Positions 24,101-34,300 of a stretch of 64,000 nucleotides of DNA are shown piece after piece. Where the stretch lies: positions 234,494-298,493 of the forward strand of contig NMRA01000533.1 in NCBI GenBank assembly GCA_002633005.1. Reading direction: 5' to 3'. The translations under genes were made by a program, and so were the position numbers. The notes beneath the pieces are model-generated. The model did not search any database. It was not told where the DNA came from and saw only the letters and a list, made by a program, of their open reading frames with translations. The stretch is from Phoronis australis (Eukaryota; Phoronida; Phoronidae). Position 1 is the first letter of the stretch. Each line of letters starts with the position of its first letter.

Positions 24101-24576
24101 TGGTCAACTTTCAATATCGCTTTACGAATGAGTGTCTCATCGGCTTCTATACCAAATTCCACGTGCTCTCGGCAGTAATTCTTGTATTTGGACAAGTAGT
24201 AAGTAACGTCGCAAGCAGAAGCCATCTGAACGGATTCCGCGAGCCACGCTTTGATAATGTCATGCTCGTTTCTAATTAGCGATAGGCGAGCATCGTCTAC
24301 ATCATTCTGGGTCTCTTGTTTACACGATTCAGTTCTTGCCGCATCTAATGTTTGATAGGAAGCAACGTCGAAAGCCTTGATAGACTGTTCTATCTTGATG
24401 CTCTTGCACGACTTCGCCTGCCTCTGTAGTATTTGCTCCACTTGCCGTTTCCGCTTTCGCTGCTGCCTCATCAAGAGAGCAGTGGTAAGTATAAGTAGGA
24501 ACACGAGCGATACCACTAGCGGAGCTAGCCAAGCTGCTGTGTCTGAAACATGGGATACGTCAACGATAAAGCTCAT
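21112..24576 (-). CDS. Membrane-anchored coiled-coil protein with two dynein-MTBD-like domains
   Basis: A single open frame of 1154 codons starts at the ATG 24574-24576 (A at -3). Residues about 16-37 form one hydrophobic segment (WLAPLVVSLVFLLILTTALL) followed at once by RQQRKRKR, so the bulk should be cytosolic. Most of the rest is charged helix made of loose repeats of about 70 residues with the pattern L..al...d...i...l..Y..F. Twice a segment ending EIRKYKKPP or CDEPPKAL leads into a conserved domain: PP..V..VVKATLLLLG, W..CR, L.R(I/L)....I..(L/V)RP.VA..A...L, then A...YAWI. These lie at about residues 556-655 and 1055-1150. Pattern and order match the tip of the dynein stalk (microtubule-binding domain, with the end of coiled coil 1 before it). 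No AAA motor is present. A membrane-to-microtubule tether is my inference; the family likeness is read by eye. Confidence 0.8.
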   Translation of the reverse strand: MSFIVDVSHVSDTAAWLAPLVVSLVFLLILTTALLMRQQRKRKRQVEQILQRQAKSCKSIKIEQSIKAFDVASYQTLDAARTESCKQETQNDVDDARLSLIRNEHDIIKAWLAESVQMASACDVTYYLSKYKNYCREHVEFGIEADETLIRKAILKVDQERKKCVDDVRRQTVMKDRLRKSLIERDESAIAKNLFQYKTYCKFMAVDTQAREQEINETRQRIIRAEEEFLKEELKTTLRGQIYEDIIDAHSKYEEFCRSHHVRDNVEIDVELQRETQKTIGKFQAVAFGESELRKQLEDAFKEKCIEELQRVLKKINLFYSDNLQLDTVNTQLTDLAYSMIEILECMQLDGDNFVDVHDSIADELHTAYEARNKKEIIKALEKYEHFHMLYHDLVVADDGLVRDTKNLLQEIAAGVRRLQCEHQALKDALIESNFSDNKTDIANNLASYVGFVSEEQATHSECHWLHLDGNLLVESENSIQILELKARLIEAAVERNITGIKETIETINESGRAHCLKLELNTAKELCCSLENIEQAKSALLQFDRNLLQEIRKYKKPPRFVHEVVKATLLILGDPESEVNDWATCQRRSTTIRTHDYPGLLARIREYDINRLRPKVADRAKRLLAGFTQEQVREISHGAGSMYAWVIGMCDHCLMENEELHEDDVLEEAITMREEACLKDGLLRAVKENNYSTIQQRLEDYLEYCKVHSLEIDTQLECDAKTVIKKKMAIKANADKAQTLIEKINEALTGNDFTAMEGLLSDYNQFCESSDTKADKKLITRVNDALKQHRKADAEQHEELSLRRQLQDAMASSKLVQIRTTLDNYQAFIQLHKGSVEEDTEVTNQAVCQISALEEGKDLDKLYNSIKTSAFKAIANRDKSLIEAKVKEYKKFIQLYPKFTLDQNLIDKAQETLQSMLAPTERVQIEHNKYLSTIEKAIAAGNVDDINLHLDEYRKFLAKNKQYASPNQAVMRNVKKNLAVLPLKLPLQEAINNKDMAALHHAMLSAETSSVKKHLQCELDTAQMLYDGLLKLDLLKSAAISINSDSLGSMVNCDEPPKALFSVVKATLLLLGEDVIDWESCRRFFTLEDTPGDPELLQRLNGLQISDVRPDVATKALDILGDVSEKDVEACDASAAVLYAWISELSRKTLIRI

Positions 24577-24619
24577 TGTCGATAAATTGGGTGGTTAGCA
24601 GAATGAAAAGAAAATTTGT

Positions 24620-24856
24620 CAACAACTGAGTTATTCCTTTGATTTTAGGGATAAACTGGTTTCCACTAATGCCCAGTCTTTGCCACGTTTTAATTCCCAC
24701 CAATTGGTTTGAAGATGCTAAGAATCCACCTTCTATCAATACGCACTTTTGTGGAAACCAGTAACAAATGAAATGACTGCTGCCTCGACCAGGGTTCAAA
24801 CCCGGGACCACCTGCAATCCGTGTAGACGTGCTTGTCCGCTAAGCCACAGAGACCA
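24620..24856 (-). mobile_element. tRNA-derived SINE-like element
   Basis: On the minus strand, 24854-24781 resembles a tRNA: an A-box-like TGGCTTAGCGG at 24836-24846 and a B-box-like GGGTTTGAACCC at 24791-24802, correctly spaced, but with a poor acceptor stem. About 160 bp of unrelated tail follow, containing inverted copies of ACTGGTTTCCAC. This layout (pol III promoter head plus tail) is that of a SINE rather than a working tRNA. It sits just upstream of the membrane-anchored gene at 24576. Confidence 0.5.
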
Positions 24857-25090
24857 CAGAATTCTAATCACACGTGTGTTTTGAAGAACTTCGCGTCCAT
24901 GTTGTCAGATATTTGCAAATGCGAGTGATCAAACCAGACTGTGATTCTGCATAGCATAGGCACACAGTAATTTGTGATATCATCACGTGAACTTGTAATT
25001 ACAATCGTGCGTTTTCTGTTCATGCTTGCATATGGTACACCTTTCATTTTATTATTAGTGTTTTGTGTGTTTTGGGTCGTCTTCACGTCT

Positions 25091-25096
25091 TTTATT
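25091..25096 (-). promoter_or_regulatory. Candidate poly(A) signal of the D8C gene
   Basis: AATAAA on the minus strand, about 105 bp beyond the stop codon at 25201-25203. Spacing fits a short 3'UTR; there is no independent support. Confidence 0.4.
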
Positions 25097-25200
25097 TTGC
25101 ACATTGTTTGTAAGGAACCACCACGGACACAAGTGTCTCCCTTTCTGGTGTTACACTGGTTGTGCAGATATTATTTTTCTCATGTTCATATACTAACGTT

Positions 25201-25361
25201 TTATATCACACATATACATATACGTTGTACAATAAATGCAAGACCAAGAAGTGAAATAACTGGTATACTGACAATAACTACTGACAAATAAAGTCGCGTG
25301 CAACGGACTACTTTCTCTGAACTCGATAACTCTCTCGAATTCTCACTTATCAGCTGATTAC
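25201..25361 (-). CDS. D8C gene, last exon: transmembrane segment and tail
   Basis: The acceptor GTTTGTTTTTCAG is followed by 161 bp encoding a short hydrophilic stretch (NQLISENSRELSSSEKV), a membrane segment (LYLSVVIVSIPVISLLGLAF) and a tiny tail ending RICICVI before TAA. The exon begins in phase 1, as required by the preceding D8C exon. Two cysteines in the tail could be palmitoylated; there is no true CaaX box. The membrane segment lies at the extreme C-terminus, which makes this a type I protein with practically no cytoplasmic domain, so signalling would need a partner. Confidence 0.75.
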
Positions 25362-28300
25362 CTGAAAAACAAACCGAAAATACTACGTTTGCCGACAGAA
25401 TAAAATAAAATAAAATAAGAAACAATTGAAGTAAGCTAACGTATATATTAGTAATTTCAAAAAAGTGAGTAAAAAAGCGCAATATGAACCAAGAATGATA
25501 CGATAAAAGCTTTTGTTCGACTAATGAAATACAGGCCACTCGTTCGACGAACTCGATCATTGAAAAGGCGACAATATTGTTTACGAGTTTAGGTACAAAC
25601 AAAAACATGTATTCTAACAAATCAAAAGAAACCAGGAAAACATAGATGCAAACATCGTTTTCTGCAATTTCCTCAATATCGTCTGCTCACTCTCCGCCGT
25701 CCAACTGAGTCAAGACGGCTTATGTTAATGTTCACTTGTTAACAGCTGAATTCATTGTAGTTCCAGTTTCATAGTTGTCAAAGACTAGTTCGATGAGTGT
25801 TAAAATTATGTTTGCCTTGTTCTTATCTTTATCTGCTTGTTTGAAACTTGAGAAGATTATCCACCGAGTCTGCGCTGTCGCTTTCCTTCGACATAGTTAA
25901 TTTATGTGGACGAACGTTTCGTGACAAATATTCCTACGCACGAAAGAAATCCAGTCCGGGCGAAGAAACACGATGAAAATTGCCAAAATGTGTGGTATAA
26001 AAATGTTATACGACGTGTGTTGAAATATGGGCAGTGATGTGGTCTCGGCATGATCAGAGTGAAAATACTTCACTTTGATCATGCCGCGACCAAATCAACA
26101 TACGTCATACAACCTATTTTTATTTGCTGTGTTTATTTTTATCAACTCTGGCATTTTTACTGACATTCATTCATATGTATCGTGTGCACAGCACAATAAA
26201 TTCGATAAATCAATCACACAAGCATATAAATCGGTAAATAAAACAACAAGAATGGATCAACTGAAATTTGAAATTTTCGGATGTAACAACTTCCTGTTTT
26301 TGTTGATAAAGAAAGTTGTTACATCCCAAAATTTCAAATTTCAGTTGATCCATTCTTGTTGTTTTATTTACCGATTTATATTCTTCATTTCATGAAACAA
26401 TAGTATCCTTGGGAGGATCTGGATCGCCTTATTTAGTTTCAGATATATTTTCTACGTTATTTATCACACAAGCATGAAATACTTATTAGATTTACAGCAT
26501 ACACTCACTTAAAGGCGGAACCCAAACACCAACTTGGCCTGTAAAGAAATATCAACATGTAGGGAAGTGATGAGATCGCATTTATAGTACTTACGTGGGA
26601 ACGCTACATTTATTATTAAAAACTAATAGCTATCAAAAGCACAATTCTTGCATGCAAATTGTTCGTTAAGAGGCCTGCACGTTTTTCTGGCATGCATGCT
26701 TCTTAAACCCAGCAGATTCGGAGTTTTACTCACCAAAGCAGTAAGCTGCCGGGCACGTGGGAAGAGCTGGGAGCCAATATGCCACAGTTCCGTTGCCACA
26801 GTTTTTCACTTTAATAGCAATACGCCGACTGCAGCATTCTGTGCCTTGAGACAAGCATGCTTTTGTTTCCATGACACCAGCGTCTGCTTCTGGTATTGAA
26901 CCTGAAATGAATCACTAGTTGATAAAAGGCAGTTGATCATCAAGAGAAGTCAACTTTTCATCTAGCGGCATCTAGCGGCTCACCTAGCACTATGATTTTG
27001 CTAAAAGCTTGTTATAACGAGGTTTTGTCACTTTTTCTAACGAGAAAATGTTCACCGGAAGTTTTTAGGGTTCACTTTTAAGAGAATTGTGTAAAACCAC
27101 TTAACGTCCAGATTTCCTTGAAATTTGTTCAATGCTTATTTAGTGACTTTCCCTCGAACTCATACAACAAAACACTAGCCTAGGTCAACTAGTAAAAGCG
27201 CATATATTCTAAAAAAAAGACCAGAAATTATAAAAATATGTTTTATATTTATAGGTCATTATTATTATTACGTTACCACCTTTTTGAGTCAAAATTTCAT
27301 TTTTAAGAAAGGCACATTCATAGGACAATAATCCCTTGGTTAATTTTAATGAAAGCCGTTTCTAAATGAAAGCTTCACAATTTACCTCAAAACGATGTTA
27401 GGAATTTTCGATTACTCATTTAGTTTTGTTTCTATGCCAAACTGACTTGCAAAACATAAGGTATTTTTGTAAAAACAGCAGTCATATTTGTCTATCTTAC
27501 AGTACGCAAAAACTAGGCGTTTAAAAGGAAAACACAAACAGCTTTTTTGAGATTGGTGAATAAGTACTAAAACTGGAACGTTTTAGAGAATCTCACCAAT
27601 CGTTTTCGAGGACTCGCGTTCCTAAGTTCAAGTTGAGTCGATATGTCAAAGCCGAGAAAAAGCGAAAAACGTAACGAGACTTCAAAATCTGACAGTTATA
27701 ATTCCTTAATTATTAATCTATACAGGATTAACTGTGAACGCTATTTCAACATTGAATAGCAATGTCAACTGAATTTACAGTGCAAAATTAATTTAATTAT
27801 TACTAAAAGGTTTTAATTTCGTGCATGGGGCTTCATTTACCGCGAATTAATTAGTTCAGAAGGCGGAGCCAGCAGTAAGTAGGCCAAAAGTTCATTGTAT
27901 ACACACCACGCGCCCTCCACAAACGCGTCTCAGTCTCTCAATAACGTTTTACACTTGCTACATTTAGCTGATTAGGTATGACGCCATGAAGTCGCCACTG
28001 CGAGAATCAAAATCAGACAACAATTCTCTCTAAATTTGTTGTAGACTTCGTGTTGACTTCCAAACTATTAACAGTTTTCCTTTGTTTTTTTCCTTTGATT
28101 CACAATTGGTTTCGTGAAATCGCGCATTTACCACCACGCTTCAATTAGAACAGGAAGTAAACAGACAGAAGTCGTAATTGTTCGGAAAAATCGACCAAGA
28201 ATTGCGAAACTCGCGCCATCAGTCCATGCGGTTGTCTTCGGTCTACGTTCGTTGGCCGGCGCTAGAATTTGAATTGAGAATGAAAGTTACGCCTACAGTT

Positions 28301-31300
28301 TTATACGCCAACTGGGAGGATAGGAAACCTCGGAATTGATTTGTACGTCTGAGATTTTCAGTTCTGACGATCTCAGATTTCGTTTTGCGACCTGGGATAT
28401 TTGCCAAGTCACCAAATGCGACTTGGCGTTCAACTAAGTGTAGAGCGCTGGAATCCATGACTTTCTAATACGACCGATACTCTTTGTTAGTCCGATAATT
28501 ACGTCCTGACAACTATGTCTAGTCCAGTCACATTATGAGTGAGAAAGATGATCAGAACCAGCGCGGGTTCAAATCGAGAACTACGTTCTGGTGACGAGCT
28601 GAATCGAACTTGATATGTGACAAAGTATTTTAAGCGCCCTATTTGTCAGCTGAAGTCACCGGCCTTGATTTCATCGAACGTCTGACAGACATCGGCGAGA
28701 ATTGGTGATTTTACTATTTTGTAGCTGTATAAGATGAATGTCCATCCTTAACACCCACTACCATGGAGTATAAAAAATCGCGGAACACTAACTGATTTAG
28801 TTGTTTAACTTAGTGCATATGTTGCGTGTTGAAAGGGTGGTGAAAAGGGCTGGTCTATTTTCGGCGCATTGCCCTTTAGTGCATTCAGAAGCCTCATTTT
28901 TTTAAATTAGCCGAGAATAGTTGTCATTAAGAATTAGCTTTCTTTTCTGAAATTATGATAGTAATACGATATTTTGAAAAAGTCACCCACTGACTGGAAG
29001 TTTAAATCACACACGTTATTTCTTATGCTATGTTTTCTTGTATTAAATGTTTTAAAGTCGACTGAACCATTTGAGCGAGTAATGCCAAAAAATGTCTTTA
29101 ACCCTTGCAAGCACTTCACCTTCCATCCAAACTGGGAACCGCGTGCCACATCTGTTTTCCGGTACACACGAAGTGGGCATAGTCAGGGCTTCCCCAGTGT
29201 GGCCAGGGGCGACAAACACGTACCATCCCTCTTCCCAATCGTCCTTGTCACAACTGAGCTCACCACGTGCACCTGCCTCGCTGTCAGTCGGGTGTGCAAC
29301 GAAGAGCCTGGACGCCACCTGTGGGCCGTAGTTTATTATCGTGATCTGGTTTTCGATGGCTACACAGGCCGGCCCGAGCTTCACGACACCTGGTGAACAA
29401 AAGTAATGCACTTCATATTAATGTATGTCACAATGAAAAATAGCGACAGACGTTTACTTATTCACTTATTGCAATGCAAACAAGAACTTGGCCAGCGTTC
29501 TTTTTGAGAAATTCGCGAGTGCACACTGGTTGGACACTATTCGCATTCTGGCAGCCGGGGCTTTGGAAACTGAAGCCGCAGAGGCTTTTGGTTCACTTCA
29601 TAATGTGAGAAATACGCCGTCTGTTGATAAATGTAATGAACGTAAGTAACATTGACTTTTCAATTTCACTCACGACACTGACACGTCTACAAAATTTCCA
29701 CCAGACGGCAATGTTTTGTGGCTCACAAACCAAGTATAATTGCGTCAGCCACGCCGCGACAGTGTATATGTTTGTACGAAAGTATCAACTCCACCTAAGC
29801 AGAGTGGCGCAGTGGAAGCGTGCTGGGCCCATAACCCAGAGGTCCGAGGATCGAAACCTTGCTCTGCTACAATTTTTTTCGTTGAAGCGTAAATTGTTTA
29901 ATGTAATGCTTTTCTCTGTGACTTCGAAAGTGGTCCTGCACCAGGCTAACAATTGCGTTTTTATATTGCTGAGTTAGTCAGACAATTGCTGTTCTCTTAT
30001 CACGTCACTGTATAAAATCCGGTGATTCAGATTCATGGGTCGTTGTTGGCCAAGACGCTGTTAGGAATAGACGTCAAACTTCATTGAACTGGCGGGCAAA
30101 CGAATCCCGTGGAGAGGTCTCTTGAACCTAGGCTATGAGTGCAACCTGGATTCTAGAAAAGCGACTACAAATTTTGTCTTGAGGACCAATTTTATCTCCT
30201 CTCAGACTATTAAAGTAATCTGTATAATCTCTAAACAACCTGACAGAAATTGTACATTGAAATATGTGTATTTCGTGGTCAAAGGATTTCGGTTTTTGGA
30301 AGGAATTTAATGCTTTGATGAAAAATATATGGTCATACCTACGCAATAAGACGACGGGCACTCCATCGTTGGCGGAAGCCAATAGGCGACACTTTTAGGG
30401 CCACATTTCATCACTTGGATGTCGATAGTATAGCTGCAGCAATCCTTCTCAATAACAACACACGCTTTCCTGTCCACAATGCCGTCACTCTGTCGAGGTA
30501 TTGTTCCTGTAAACCATTAAATGTGAAAGGTCTGCTTCGCGAGGGCAACGCTTTCAAAATTATGTCCACGACTGAAAAGTCATATGAGCCAGTAATCTCG
30601 TCCGCAGGGCAATTATACGATCCGTGAATAATTGTTGGTTAAAGGTCCAGTCAAATGACTGCGTGCATTTGTTCTGCGTGTGAAATTTTTGCCCAAAAAG
30701 TGAATGATACTCTATGGTAGGCCTATACCCTATAGGGAACGATCCCGAGGGTGGGTATAGTGAACCAGCAGAAAGCAATATTGCCCGAGGGATCGGTCTA
30801 TGTGTTTTATTAAAGACCAATGTTGCGTCTTTCCTCCGATTATTTTTCTCTTCTTACTTTTCCTTGCTTTGATTTACTGACACCATCTGCTAGTCAGGAC
30901 TAGAAGCGTTTTATTGGTCAGATTGAGAATAGCGACATCTGATGTTCGGGCGACATGAATGACCATATAGCAAAGACAGGAGGTGGCAATCGATAGCCTT
31001 TTATAGTCACGTTTGAAATTGCCTTCATTCACCAAATTTATTAGAAATTGGCGCTCGCTGGGGTGGCTATGCATTTTAAGCTTTGTGCTATACGTCAAGG
31101 CTGCAAATGGGCTGTGTTTGATTTTTGATCCTGATGTCTTTGACCCCTTGAGCTACTTTTTGCTCAGTCTTGGCTTTTCTAAACCCTCACTGCTTGCAAG
31201 CGGGAAGCTGAAATTTAGCATGAAAGCCAGGTAACTTTCAGACACTTCGGATTTGTAAAAAAAATCTGTCTGGTCGACACCCCCTTTTCCCAGATTTCTA

Positions 31301-34300
31301 TAATCTGGAGTGTTGGTAGTCTGAATACATTGTCTCTCAATTCGTAGTAATCCCATGCCTACCAAATGCTGGCTCAGGGGTGAAAACTGATGATTTGGTG
31401 TATTTTTGTTCGTTTTCAAGTAGCCTTCTGCACTTCCGGTGGTGGTAAATGATGAAAAATTGACTTTGGGATCAGTTTCAATAAACTTTGTGCAAGTTTT
31501 TTAAAGTATTTGACCTAGTATACTCTTCATATTATCAGGTTTTGTACATCGTGCGGAACAGACTGTTGGAGTTGGCAAGACTTGGTATTTTAAACCCAAA
31601 AAGTCCACAAAAAACTGTTGCGTGCCACCAGCTGGCCCCAAGAGAACTTTTGAGTTTTCATCCTGAACATTTATATCAAAAAATGATCATGTTATTGATG
31701 CTGTTATTTTGCTGTGAATGCACCATTCCTTGTGCTATTCTTTTCTAAAAAGACATGGTCACGTGACCACACCAATAGCATATTAGTACGAGTCCAAAAT
31801 CAAAATTCTAAAGCGTTTCTACTCTCAACAAAACATATATACTTTTACTGAGTCGGACTTAACATTGCCTGAAACTGGTGAATTAAATTATTGCAAATGC
31901 TCGTCGTTGATTATCGTTGTCTCGATATACGTTGCGTCTTACCGTTCATCCAAACGGGAGACTTGGTTCCACATCGATATTCTGGAACACAACTTGTTGG
32001 CATGTTGGCGGCAATACCTGTATTGTCCTCACCCTCGAACATAAACCAACCTAATTTCGTAAAAAAGAATCTATTACTGGTCATCTAGGCGACTTCTGAT
32101 GCACAATCAAACTCTCAACATTTCCGATACAAAGCGCGTAAAACATTCATGAATGGATTCCCATACCGAACTTTATGTAGACACGGACTATAGGCGCCAT
32201 CTGCCGTGGGATTGTAGGTAAAACAGAAATTGGATACTTGATATTTGTGAGGTCACGTTTTTATAAACACGGTTTACGTTTCATAAGTTCCCCATTGTAA
32301 TGATATTTGGACGTATAATCATGTTCCGTAACAAATAAGCTTAACCAGAAAACGTGAAGCAGACAAGAAGTTTGAAATCACTGGTAATGTTAAGCTGGGC
32401 ATCAAAAGCCTACCTTCTGTCCAATAGTACGAATCACATCTATGGGATTCGATGTCGTCTTCTGGCCGAGTTATCGTGTAACTTGCTCGAGGAATGACAC
32501 TCATGTCATTAGGGACATGCACGATAGTCTCACCAGGAATTGAACACTCTGCTTGAATTATACCTTGGAAATACAGGTGCAGGTTTAGGAGTAACTTTAA
32601 ATGCTTGATGCGTACATTATAAATGAAAACCTATGAAAAACTAATTGAAATTTTCCACTCACGTGAACAGACTCCTGAAGCTGACGTCCCACGAAAAAAG
32701 ACCGAGTAGCTTTACGTGCAATTGTTATACCTGATTTCATCTAGGCTAATAATGAGGGAGTCTTTAATGTGGTATAGCCTTTGAGAAAACTCTCACCGAA
32801 ACAATAAGCCGAAGGACACGCTGGTACATTCGGTAGATTGTAGGCTATTGTTCCTTTTCCGCAATTTTTTACTTCTATCTCAAATGTTTGCTGGCAACAA
32901 TCACCGCTTACGGACATGCAGGCTTGTCTGAGCACCACACCTTCCATTTCCGTTGGCACGTTTCCTGCACGGACATAAGAAAGCGATGTTAAATGTTCGC
33001 ACTCTTTCATTTTGTTTCAGTCCCACAGTACTGATAGAGTGTATAAAATCTGCACCAGTCATAACATTTAAAACTAGAAAGATTATTGTCACGGCGTGAC
33101 AATAACGGACTCTGCGCGTGCGTATTACTGGAATTATTATGGGAAGTTTCTGACAGCAACCCGTTTACCCATATGAAAAGGAATTCTTTAAAATTGTAGG
33201 AGAAATTACATATTAATTTTTTGATGGTCTTTCCACTAATTGACCTCTTCCGGTGCATTATGAGCCCCGATGAGGGAGTAATTGTTAACGCGATTAAAAG
33301 TGTGGTTAATGCTAATAATCACAGATGTTTTACTTTAAGTACTTCAGAATACAAGATGAATGAAGTGGTCAAACTTTTAGAAGAAAAATGCACCTAATGA
33401 CCCCATGGGTGCACCAAATGACTTGAAAATTTAGAATTCAAACTCAATCGCACTTAGTAAACAGATATGTAATTCTGAAGTCTCTGGCTCAAAATTTTAT
33501 TTTGCACTCAATGACCTTTGACCTATTTTTTTCTGATTGGTTAGGCCTATTGCGAAGTAAAGTAGGGTATTCACTTGGCATATTGACTTACACCAGTGTT
33601 CTGAATTTGAAAAGAATTCCTTGAAAAACGTAAGAGATATAACATTTTAACGTTACATGACCTTTGCCCTAACTGACCTCATCCGGTGCATTTTAAGCAT
33701 CTTTAGGAGAATTATTGCAAAGCCCATGGAAAATGTGTTTAACGCTGAGAATCACAGTTGTCTAACGGTTGACACATCAGAATACTTGCTGATTGAAAAG
33801 GTCAAATTTTCAGAAGAAAAATGCACCTAATGACCCCATATTTGCACTAAATGACCTGAAAGTTTGGATTCCGATTTGACTTACCACTGGCAATCAGACC
33901 TGTCAATTTGAAGTGTCTAGCTTAAAATTGTATATTTGCACCTAATGACCTTTGACCTATTTCACCTGATTGGATGACCTGATTACTTAGAAAAGTGACT
34001 TTTTAAATTGTCATGTCGATATATACCTGTGCACCGAATTTGAAAAAGATAGCTTAAAAACTGAAGGAGGAGTAGCATTTTGAAAATTATATGACCTTTG
34101 CACAAAACGACCTTATCCAGTGCAATATGGAATATGTTTATATAACCAATCAAAATTTATATATTGTCAAAAGTCATATGCTGAATTTAAAGACCGTACC
34201 TGCACCCAATTTGGAGTCATTAAGCCTCAAAGTTGGTCGGAAGAAGAATAAGAAGAATAAGAATAAGAATAAGAATAAAATTGAAGAAAACCCAGGAACA

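Noticed and set aside
24781..24854. Functional tRNA gene on the minus strand
   Set aside because: The boxes are good but the acceptor stem hardly pairs, and there is a SINE-like tail.
25201..25620. 139-codon minus-strand ORF as a four-segment membrane protein
   Set aside because: Only the last 161 bp follow an acceptor in the right phase; the upstream part is AT-rich intron that happens to be open.
28974..29396. Plus-strand 140-codon ORF opposite module 5
   Set aside because: Shadow of the real minus-strand exon, which carries the conserved cysteines and splice sites.
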